The position numbers were made by a program, and so were the translations under genes. Positions 1-5,194 of a stretch of DNA of 5,194 nucleotides are shown here, piece by piece. Source of the stretch: Lachnospiraceae bacterium (GTDB lineage Bacteria > Bacillota > Clostridia > Lachnospirales > Lachnospiraceae); assembly GCA_024694785.1 (NCBI GenBank), contig JAILJL010000027.1, forward strand, positions 1 to 5,194, read 5' to 3'. Numbering within the stretch: position 1 is the first letter of the stretch; every line of letters starts with the position of its first letter. The notes beneath the pieces are model-generated. The model saw nothing but the letters and a program-made list of their open reading frames with translations, made no database searches and was not told the DNA's origin.

Positions 1-1
1 A

Positions 2-115
2 GTAACTGTTACAAGATTCGAGGGCAATATGGAGAAGCTCGGAGATCTCTACTGGCTTGGATATAAGGATGGTAACGATAATTTGGCAAAGCTTAGAGAT
101 TATCTGAATCGGTAA
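2..115 (+). CDS. C-terminal end of an unrecognised protein (5' truncated)
   Basis: An open frame enters from the left edge and ends at TAA 113-115, giving the last 37 residues of a protein. The tail is hydrophilic and mixed-charge, contains the stretch LGDLYWLGYKDG, and ends in DYLNR. It is probably helical near the end (LAKLRDYLNR). It resembles no family I can name from so short a piece. Codon use (CTT, AGA, AAG, GGA) matches the downstream genes, and a terminator-like hairpin begins 25 bases after the stop, which supports this being the true end of a gene. The start, full length and function cannot be seen here. Confidence 0.6.
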   Translation, partial: VTVTRFEGNMEKLGDLYWLGYKDGNDNLAKLRDYLNR

Positions 116-140
116 ATATGATTTTTCTATGGTATTTACG

Positions 141-189
141 AAAAAAAGTGCTATAATGGCAATGTTGTTAAATTTATAGCACTTTTTTT
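141..189 (+). terminator. A-tract/T-tract intrinsic terminator hairpin after the upstream partial gene
   Basis: The arm at 141-156 (seven A, then GTGCTATAA) pairs without mismatch with 174-189 (TTATAGCAC, then seven T), leaving a loop of 17 bases at 157-173. The T7 run follows the GC-containing part of the stem, as in Rho-independent terminators. The matching A7 run means it could also stop transcription from the opposite strand. The core is not very GC-rich, so its strength is uncertain. It starts 25 bases after the upstream stop codon and ends only three bases before the Shine-Dalgarno sequence of the next gene. Confidence 0.75.
149..157 (+). promoter_or_regulatory. Extended -10 promoter (TGCTATAAT) for the DUF3298 lipoprotein gene
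   Basis: TGCTATAAT is a perfect sigma-A extended -10 element: TG, one base, then the consensus TATAAT at 152-157. No good -35 hexamer lies 16-18 bases upstream (129-134 reads ATGGTA), but extended -10 promoters tolerate a poor -35. Transcription would start near 164, giving a leader of about 42 bases before the ATG at 206. The element lies inside the left arm of the terminator hairpin. The new transcript would therefore lack that arm and could not form the hairpin, while read-through RNA from upstream could. The promoter call is inference from consensus match and position. Confidence 0.5.
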
Positions 190-192
190 ATT

Positions 193-198
193 GGGAGG
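193..198 (+). promoter_or_regulatory. Ribosome binding site that favours ATG 206 over GTG 203
   Basis: GGGAGG lies seven bases before ATG 206 but only four before the in-frame GTG at 203. Normal spacing therefore favours ATG 206, and the resulting leader begins MKKR, a typical lipoprotein start. Confidence 0.75.
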
Positions 199-205
199 AT
201 AAGTG

Positions 206-1840
206 ATGAAAAAAAGAGTATTAAGCCTATTAATGGCGATGATTATGGTTGTCGGGGTGTTAACTGCATGCGGCAAGATTGAAACCGCAAATAATAACAC
301 ACCTACACAGAAAGAAAATGACAACAATGATTCCGATAATACCGGAAGCGATGATGAAGCTGAAGTAACTGCACAGTTTCTTAATCTTTACAAGATTAAC
401 ACAAATGAGTATGATACGCAGAATTATGATGGCGGCTATGTAACAGTAGCACGTATGCACACAGAGAGAGTAGTGCTTACGAACGAAGATGCCGCAAAGT
501 ATCCTGAATTGGCAACAGCTTTGGAAGAGTTCGGCGATAGAATTGAAGGCCTTGCAAAGGATGAATTTGACCTTTGTAAAGAGGCAGGAGCTATTGATAT
601 TGATAGCATTCCGAGCGACGGATACTTTACTGAAAGACATGTTAATGTTCGTCGTGCTGATGAATATGTAGTATCACTTTCATCATCATATTCTTACTAT
701 GCAGGCGGAGCACATCCTTACGGCGGCGATTGGCCGGCAAGTTTCGATGCAAAGACAGGTAATGAGCTTAAGCTTACGGACGTTGTAAAAGATATAGATG
801 CAATGTATGAGTATGTTACAGAGGCTATCAAGGTTAAGTATGCAGATTACCTTGATGAGTTCTTTAACATCAATGATGACGATCCTTTCGCAGGCTTTAA
901 GAGCGGTGAATATACACAGGCTTTTGCGGTAGATTATGATGGTTTATCAATAATCTTTAATCCATATGATATTGCATCATATGCAACAGGCCAGCAGGTA
1001 ATCAAGATTCCTTTTAAGGGACATGAAGACCTTCTTGAGGCAAAGTACTTCGAGAGTGTACCGGAAAGCTATATCGTAGAGGTTGATGATTATTCGGAAT
1101 ACGATATCGATATTGATAACGACGGAGAAGTTGATTCCTTATTATTCTCACCGTATTACAATGAGTATGAATGTCTTGAGAGCCTTAATGTAATTATCAA
1201 TAACGAAGGCTATGAGTATAAGAACGGCGAGGGAGACAAGTATATTGATGCCTTCTCCGGAAGAAACTTCATCTATAAGACAAAAGACGGCAAGGTATTC
1301 TATTATTACCTTGGCTGCGGATGCAATGATTATAGGACATTTAACAGCTTCGAGATTAAGAAGGATGGTATCGGTGAGTGGAATTCCTTCTATGCAAGCA
1401 TTGCATATCCTATTGAGGCAAATGATCGTGCAATTGATTTCTCATGTGCAGACGGATGCTTAACAAATCCTGATAACTGCTTATTACAGAACAGAAGCGA
1501 TATGTTCGGCACGGTATCCGTTGTAAGGTTATGTAAGTTCGATGCAAACGGACAGATAACACCGCTTGATGAGCTTTATACATTCTATGACACAACCCCT
1601 CATAAGGTATTAACATCAATCAAGGTTGAGATAGTTGATGAGAACGGAAACAAGACCGGCGAGAGAGACCTTGCTGTTGGTGAGGAAGTAAGACCATATA
1701 AGACCGACAATGAGAGCGTGGTATATGTTCTTGATAAGGATGGTAACATTCTTAAGTTCAACGAGACTAACGAATGGCCGCGCCAGGTTGACGGAATTGA
1801 TATAGAGTCTGTATTTGAGAATATCTTATATGCGGGCTAA
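206..1840 (+). CDS. Lipoprotein with RsiV/PdaC-like DUF4163-DUF3298 region
   Basis: A 544-residue extracytoplasmic lipoprotein. The signal peptide is MKKR followed by a hydrophobic stretch and the lipobox LTAC, with lipidated Cys22, then a low-complexity Asn/Asp/Thr/Glu linker to about residue 53. Residues about 55-150 resemble DUF4163. Residues about 150-272 match the DUF3298 pattern: GGAHPYGG at 167-174, an ATTG-like FDAKTGNEL turn near 180-188, and IFNPYDIASYATG at 250-262. In RsiV of Bacillus this fold binds lysozyme, and it also accompanies the deacetylase PdaC. Here there is no deacetylase domain and no adjacent sigma factor, so the role is probably ligand binding or cell-envelope sensing, by inference. 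The C-terminal half is not recognised. It has a DxDxDGxxD calcium-loop-like motif at 302-310, six cysteines at 371-443 and possibly a small beta domain near 468-520. The gene is probably monocistronic, between two terminator-like hairpins. Confidence 0.85.
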   Translation: MKKRVLSLLMAMIMVVGVLTACGKIETANNNTPTQKENDNNDSDNTGSDDEAEVTAQFLNLYKINTNEYDTQNYDGGYVTVARMHTERVVLTNEDAAKYPELATALEEFGDRIEGLAKDEFDLCKEAGAIDIDSIPSDGYFTERHVNVRRADEYVVSLSSSYSYYAGGAHPYGGDWPASFDAKTGNELKLTDVVKDIDAMYEYVTEAIKVKYADYLDEFFNINDDDPFAGFKSGEYTQAFAVDYDGLSIIFNPYDIASYATGQQVIKIPFKGHEDLLEAKYFESVPESYIVEVDDYSEYDIDIDNDGEVDSLLFSPYYNEYECLESLNVIINNEGYEYKNGEGDKYIDAFSGRNFIYKTKDGKVFYYYLGCGCNDYRTFNSFEIKKDGIGEWNSFYASIAYPIEANDRAIDFSCADGCLTNPDNCLLQNRSDMFGTVSVVRLCKFDANGQITPLDELYTFYDTTPHKVLTSIKVEIVDENGNKTGERDLAVGEEVRPYKTDNESVVYVLDKDGNILKFNETNEWPRQVDGIDIESVFENILYAG

Positions 1841-1892
1841 TGGGAAATGTTAATACAAATTAAATATTGTTAATAAAAGTTAAAAAAGATAT

Positions 1893-1941
1893 TAATATGT
1901 ATTGGGGTTGCTTGAAAGCGGGCAACCCCAATGTTATATTA
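1893..1941 (+). other. Long intergenic inverted repeat (hairpin) without a T-tract
   Basis: ATTGGGGTTGC at 1901-1911 is perfectly complementary to GCAACCCCAAT at 1922-1932, giving an 11 bp GC-containing stem around a 10-base interior. Two G-U pairs and, after a one-base bulge at 1935, six A-T pairs can extend the stem outward to 1893-1941. No T-run follows, so it is not a textbook intrinsic terminator, although it could still end or stabilise the 3' end of the lipoprotein mRNA. It begins about 50-60 bases after that gene's stop, and the AT-rich DNA between (1841-1892) shows nothing else I can name. Confidence 0.6.
1912..1940 (+). promoter_or_regulatory. Sigma-A-like promoter for the M3-type peptidase gene
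   Basis: TTGAAA at 1912-1917 (5 of 6 matches to the -35 consensus) is separated by exactly 17 bases from TATATT at 1935-1940 (5 of 6 matches to the -10 consensus). Transcription would begin near 1947, about 54 bases before ATG 2001. The -35 hexamer lies in the loop region of the 1901-1932 inverted repeat, and the spacer covers its right arm. The call rests on consensus and spacing only. Confidence 0.55.
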
Positions 1942-1955
1942 CATATTGTAATTAA

Positions 1956-1987
1956 AGAGGCTGTACCCGTCGGTACGGCCTTTCTTT
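1956..1987 (+). terminator. Terminator-like hairpin directly upstream of the peptidase gene's ribosome binding site
   Basis: Bases 1956-1967 pair with 1972-1983 (core GGCTGTACC with GGTACGGCC, one G-U inside, flanked by A-U and G-U pairs) around the tetraloop CGTC. TTTCTTT follows at 1981-1987. This GC-rich stem with an interrupted T-run is a plausible Rho-independent terminator for the lipoprotein gene. It lies downstream of the predicted promoter of the next gene, and the AGGAGGG ribosome binding site begins only two bases after the T-run. It may therefore also act as a leaky terminator or attenuator in that gene's leader. Confidence 0.7.
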
Positions 1988-2000
1988 GTAGGAGGGTATT

Positions 2001-3623
2001 ATGAAGAGGAAACAAATTATTGCATTATTGATGGCAATTGTTATGCTTTTGTTAACAGCATGCGGTAGTGCCAAGAATCCGAGGGCTGATAAGTCTGATT
2101 TGGTTAATCGTTACGAATTTGGAAGCGAATTTGGACTTGCGTCGAAAGAACCAATTAAAGTTCCGAAGCTTTCAGAGATGGAATACGTTCATTATGATAC
2201 TACAGAGCTTATAGATAATCTTGAAGCTTTAATAGACAAAGTTCCCGAGTATAAGGACGCAGATACGCTTTTCAAAGATTATTTCGAAGTGTATAAGCAT
2301 TATAGGGAGTTTCAGACACAAAGGACAATAGTGTATCTTCGTTATTCACAGGATCAGTACGATGAATACTATGCGGAAGAATATAACTATTGTGAGGAAC
2401 AAAGCGATATTATATGGGAGAATTTTTCGGACCTTTATGCTGCCTTTGCAAAATCGCCTTTAAGAGAAGAACTGGAAGAAAAGTATTTTTACAAGGGCTA
2501 TTTTGATGAATACGAGGGCTATGAAAGTGCAAGCGATGAATATTTCAAGCTTAAGGATCAGGAAACCGCGCTTGAAATGAAGTATTTGTCCTTAACAGCG
2601 GGATATGATTGGGATGATAAGTACAGTGAAGTGGCTGAAATATATATCGAGCTTGCAAAGGTCCGCAAGAAAATAGCTTTGGAACGCGGATATGATAATT
2701 ATCTGGAATATGCGTATAAGGAAAACTTTGGCAGAGATTATACCCCGGAAGACGTTGATGTATTTCTTGAAAGCGTAAAAGAGTATCTTGTACCGTTAAC
2801 AAAGGAAATAGTTGCGTCAGATGCTTGGGATGGGATTAAAGTCAGTGAATTTCCGACAATGTTATCTGATGCGGCAAAAGAAATGGGAGGACCGATAGCG
2901 CAGGCTGCAGAACTTCTGATTACATATGAATTATATGATATGTATTATAGCGATAATAGACGCAGCATCGGATATGAATGGTATATACCTAAGTACGAAG
3001 TGCCGTATATTTTCGGAAATTCGGATGTATATAGAACGTTTTGCCATGAATTCGGTCATTTTACCGAAGATGTCTATTCTTATGATTTAGACGATGATAC
3101 CGAGACGGCAGAGATTTTCTCGCAGGCAATGGAGTTCTTGGCGATTTCACATACGACGGGGATTGCTGATCCGACCAAAAAGGATATGCTTAAAGAACGT
3201 CTGGCCAGTTTTCTTGGCACGGTTAAAAATACGTGTATAGGCGGAGCTTTTGAAAAGAGTATATATACGATGGATCCGGATGAGCTTACTGTTGAGAAAG
3301 TCGAAAAAATCTATCGCGAATATCAGGTAGAGTATAATGGATTTGCGGACAAACGCGATTGGGTATATACACATCATTTCTTTGATTATCCCGTATATTA
3401 TATAAGTTACGCCTTATCGGTTATTCCGAGTATTCTGATTTCAAAGGAAGAGTATGAAGCAACCGGAGCGGGAGTGGCAAGATACTGCAAGCTATTGGAC
3501 AGAACGCCGGGTAAGAAATTCAGCGCTGTTCTTGAAGAAGCAGGAATCGGTAATCCGTTCAAAGAAGAAACCATTAAGGAAGTGGCTGAGTTTTACAAAG
3601 AGTTTTTTAATTTGAAAAAGTAA
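2001..3623 (+). CDS. Membrane-anchored lipoprotein, M3-type (oligoendopeptidase F-like) zinc metallopeptidase
   Basis: A 540-residue protein starting at ATG 2001, five bases after AGGAGG (1990-1995). The leader MKRKQ plus a hydrophobic stretch ends in lipobox LTAC with lipidated Cys21, so it should be anchored on the outer face of the membrane. Residues about 60-320 are acidic, tyrosine-rich and mostly helical, as in the substrate-channel part of M3 enzymes. The zinc site is HEFGH at 349-353, with Glu350 as catalytic base; Glu371 in EIFSQAME is the likely third zinc ligand, resembling the E-x-x-S-Q segment of the M3 family. Near the C-terminus, HHFFDYPVYYISYALS (458-473) resembles the M3 substrate-binding segment with conserved tyrosines. 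Expected activity is cleavage of short extracellular peptides. Oddities are the lipoprotein anchor, a short gap between the histidines and Glu371, and Glu rather than His at position 356. It is flanked by terminators on both sides and probably transcribed alone. Confidence 0.82.
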   Translation: MKRKQIIALLMAIVMLLLTACGSAKNPRADKSDLVNRYEFGSEFGLASKEPIKVPKLSEMEYVHYDTTELIDNLEALIDKVPEYKDADTLFKDYFEVYKHYREFQTQRTIVYLRYSQDQYDEYYAEEYNYCEEQSDIIWENFSDLYAAFAKSPLREELEEKYFYKGYFDEYEGYESASDEYFKLKDQETALEMKYLSLTAGYDWDDKYSEVAEIYIELAKVRKKIALERGYDNYLEYAYKENFGRDYTPEDVDVFLESVKEYLVPLTKEIVASDAWDGIKVSEFPTMLSDAAKEMGGPIAQAAELLITYELYDMYYSDNRRSIGYEWYIPKYEVPYIFGNSDVYRTFCHEFGHFTEDVYSYDLDDDTETAEIFSQAMEFLAISHTTGIADPTKKDMLKERLASFLGTVKNTCIGGAFEKSIYTMDPDELTVEKVEKIYREYQVEYNGFADKRDWVYTHHFFDYPVYYISYALSVIPSILISKEEYEATGAGVARYCKLLDRTPGKKFSAVLEEAGIGNPFKEETIKEVAEFYKEFFNLKK

Positions 3624-3661
3624 TGCGAGGCTTATAAATCGGTGTTAATGAATATTTAGTG

Positions 3662-3695
3662 AAAACGGTGAACTTGACAGAAAGTTCACCGTTTT
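3662..3695 (+). terminator. Intrinsic terminator after the M3-type peptidase gene, probably bidirectional
   Basis: AAAACGGTGAACTT at 3662-3675 pairs perfectly with AAGTTCACCGTTTT at 3682-3695, a 14 bp stem around the six-base loop GACAGA. It lies 38 bases after the peptidase stop codon. The short T4 run within the right arm and A4 in the left arm fit a modest terminator that could work on both strands. Confidence 0.7.
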
Positions 3696-3714
3696 GATGT
3701 AGACTGATTATATT
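3674..3714 (+). promoter_or_regulatory. Possible promoter region for the chemoreceptor gene
   Basis: A perfect -35 hexamer TTGACA occurs at 3674-3679, across the stem-loop boundary of the terminator, but no good -10 lies 16-18 bases downstream (3697-3702 is ATGTAG; TAGACT at 3700-3705 needs a 20-base spacer). An alternative is TTCACC at 3685-3690, 18 bases before TATATT at 3709-3714, giving a leader of about 28 bases before ATG 3749. No clear sigma-28 (TAAA with GCCGATAA) motility promoter is visible. A promoter is likely in this 126-base gap, but its exact elements are uncertain. Confidence 0.35.
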
Positions 3715-3748
3715 AATGTGTATTTTAAACCGAATACGGAGGAACAGT

Positions 3749-5194
3749 ATGGGCAAGAATAAGAAAAACAAAATTGACAAAGCCAAGAAAACAACAAAGG
3801 GTGGTAAGTCCATAAGCAGGAAAATATCGCTGTTTTTTGCGATTATGCTTATAATAAGTACGCTTACAGCCGAGATGATCGTAGTTTTCTCATGTTTTAA
3901 CAGAATTAAGGATCTTATTGATACATCGCTTATTAATCAGGTAGATGTGGAAGCCGGTAAGATTAATAAGGAGCTTGCTTCGACTTTTTATTATGTCAAT
4001 GGTATAGCGGATACGGTTGAATCGATTAAATTTGAGGACAATGATGCAATCAATACATATCTGGAAGGAACACTTCAGAGATATCCATTGATTCCGACAG
4101 GATGTTACCTTGCGCTTAGCGATGGTTCTTTTGTATGTCCTGATGATCCGAGTTTCGGTTACGACGCAAGATCGGAGGCATGGTATCTTGAAGGAATGTC
4201 TTATCCTAACAATTGGTTTTATTTCTGGGATGTACCATATTTCGATGCAATAACCGGTGATCTTTGCGCAACGGTACAGAGAAAGGTTAAGCTTAAGGAT
4301 GGCAGAGAGGGTGTGTTCCTGGCGGATTTCATGATGGGAACTTTCCAGGAGCAGGTTGATGCAATTAAATTATATGATACAGGTAAGGCAATGATAGTGA
4401 CACAGGGAGAACTTGTTCTTTCATATGAGGAGAAGGGATTCTGTGGATTCACTATTGATGAGATTCTTGAAGCGTATCCGGAATATGATTTCCTTGACAA
4501 GATAAGAACTGTTCTTGCGGAAGAGGACGGCGTTATACATACAATCAGCTCAGGCGGAGATAAGTATTATGTGTGTACATCGACAATTGTAGGAACCGAT
4601 TGGAAGGTTCTTATATACGTAAAGCAGAGGGAAGTGCTTGCAATTCTTTATAATATTGTAATTATTCTTGGAATATTTACGGTAGTAGCAGTAATTGTTG
4701 TAGTGCTTCTTATTACAAGAATACTTAATAAGATGATTAAGAAACCTGTCGCTGAACTTACAGGTAATATTAAGAATATTGCAGACGGAGATTTCACCGT
4801 TCAGATTAATTCAAAGGGTGATGACGAAATCGCATTCATGAATGGTGCGATGGGTGACTTTATAACCGGAATGAGAGGAACGCTTAAGGATATTAAGGAT
4901 ATATCCGAGAACCTTAGAAGTGAAGCAAGGGTATCAAGAGAGACTGCAGATTCACTTGAAGGTGCAGCCAAAGAGCAGTCGAACTCAATGGAGCAGGTTA
5001 GACTTAATGTATCCAATATCTCCGGTGCTGTAGCGGAAGTTGCCGACAGTGCAACCAAGCTTGCACAGGCAATCGATGAGGTTAATAAGGGCGAGCAGCA
5101 TATCGAGCAGACCATGAACGATCTTGTTGAGAAGGCCGGAACAGGTCAGAAGGATATGGTCAGCGTTGCAAATGGTATGAATGATGTCGTAAGT
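3749..5194 (+). CDS. Methyl-accepting chemotaxis protein with dCache sensor and HAMP domain (3' truncated)
   Basis: The open frame runs from ATG 3749, six bases after GGAGG (3738-3742), to the window edge, giving 482 residues without a stop. In order: a very basic cytoplasmic tail (1-25), transmembrane helix 1 (about 26-50), an extracellular double-Cache (dCache_1-like) domain (about 55-290) with AWY at 144-146, PYFDAITG at 163-170 and LADF at 191-194, transmembrane helix 2 (about 296-323), a HAMP domain (about 324-376, with Pro333, DGDF at 346-349 and DDE at 358-360), then the descending coiled coil of the signalling domain (about 385-482). The cut comes before the conserved hairpin tip that contacts CheA and CheW. 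The protein should bind a small extracellular ligand and control the CheA kinase, steering motility. No other chemotaxis gene is visible in the window. The ligand cannot be named; the Cache pocket partly resembles amino-acid sensors. Confidence 0.93.
   Translation, partial: MGKNKKNKIDKAKKTTKGGKSISRKISLFFAIMLIISTLTAEMIVVFSCFNRIKDLIDTSLINQVDVEAGKINKELASTFYYVNGIADTVESIKFEDNDAINTYLEGTLQRYPLIPTGCYLALSDGSFVCPDDPSFGYDARSEAWYLEGMSYPNNWFYFWDVPYFDAITGDLCATVQRKVKLKDGREGVFLADFMMGTFQEQVDAIKLYDTGKAMIVTQGELVLSYEEKGFCGFTIDEILEAYPEYDFLDKIRTVLAEEDGVIHTISSGGDKYYVCTSTIVGTDWKVLIYVKQREVLAILYNIVIILGIFTVVAVIVVVLLITRILNKMIKKPVAELTGNIKNIADGDFTVQINSKGDDEIAFMNGAMGDFITGMRGTLKDIKDISENLRSEARVSRETADSLEGAAKEQSNSMEQVRLNVSNISGAVAEVADSATKLAQAIDEVNKGEQHIEQTMNDLVEKAGTGQKDMVSVANGMNDVVS

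Noticed and set aside
203..205. GTG at 203 as the start of the first lipoprotein
   Set aside because: It is only four bases from GGGAGG, adds just one residue, and is followed at once by an ATG at ideal spacing.
260..640. A 126-codon open frame on the minus strand
   Set aside because: It lies wholly opposite the DUF3298 lipoprotein frame and gives a Cys/Ile-rich, family-less product. A shadow frame is the simpler reading.
1841..2000. A riboswitch in the 160-base junction before the peptidase gene
   Set aside because: Two simple hairpins explain the pairing, and no conserved core of a known riboswitch class is visible.
1889..3724. Near-identical 15-base AT-rich stretches in two junctions (1889-1903 and 3710-3724, 14 of 15 identical)
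   Set aside because: Both are low-complexity A/T sequence and sit at different places relative to the hairpins and genes. Chance in AT-rich intergenic DNA is likely.
3845..3847. Internal ATG (Met33) as an alternative chemoreceptor start
   Set aside because: It falls inside transmembrane helix 1 and has no good ribosome binding site, unlike ATG 3749.
4801..5115. A 104-codon open frame on the minus strand opposite the chemoreceptor
   Set aside because: Its Ser/Leu/Ala-rich product is the expected complement of the coiled-coil codon pattern, and the + strand frame is unambiguous chemoreceptor.
2001..5194. A functional peptidase-chemoreceptor operon in which released peptides feed the receptor
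   Set aside because: A strong hairpin terminator separates the two genes, and the receptor's ligand is unknown, so the link is speculation based only on adjacency.

Overview
The window looks like chromosomal DNA from a low-to-moderate GC Gram-positive anaerobe, most likely a clostridial relative of the Lachnospiraceae. The evidence is two Gram-positive style lipoprotein leaders (basic N-terminus, then a lipobox ending LTAC), strong GGAGG-type ribosome binding sites, AT-rich intergenic DNA, heavy use of CTT, AGA, AAG and GGA codons, and a double-Cache chemoreceptor. This placement is inference from style; no marker gene is present.

All genes lie on the + strand. Positions 2-115 hold the last 37 codons of an unrecognised gene. 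A terminator-like hairpin (141-189) follows. Next is a 544-residue lipoprotein (206-1840) with a DUF4163/DUF3298-type (RsiV/PdaC-like) region and a C-terminal part carrying a calcium-loop-like motif and six clustered cysteines. After a 160-base junction with two hairpins and a good sigma-A-like promoter comes a 540-residue lipoprotein (2001-3623) that looks like a membrane-anchored M3-type (oligoendopeptidase F-like) zinc metallopeptidase. After a third terminator hairpin (3662-3695), a methyl-accepting chemotaxis protein with a dCache sensor and HAMP domain starts at 3749 and runs off the right edge, cut in its signalling coiled coil.

All three complete products act at or across the cytoplasmic membrane: a surface lipoprotein of sensor or wall-associated type, a surface peptidase and a chemoreceptor. 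A link in which the peptidase releases peptides or amino acids sensed by the receptor is conceivable. However, each gene is separated from the next by a terminator-like hairpin and probably has its own promoter, so the sequence does not support a single operon or a dedicated system.

The most unusual structural signal is in the junctions: promoter-like hexamers overlap the terminator hairpins at all three, and a second terminator-like hairpin ends just before the ribosome binding site of the peptidase gene. There are no tRNA or rRNA genes, CRISPR arrays, insertion sequences or recognisable riboswitches. I did not find a convincing undescribed multi-gene system; the window is mostly ordinary, with several protein-level and regulatory oddities listed as findings.
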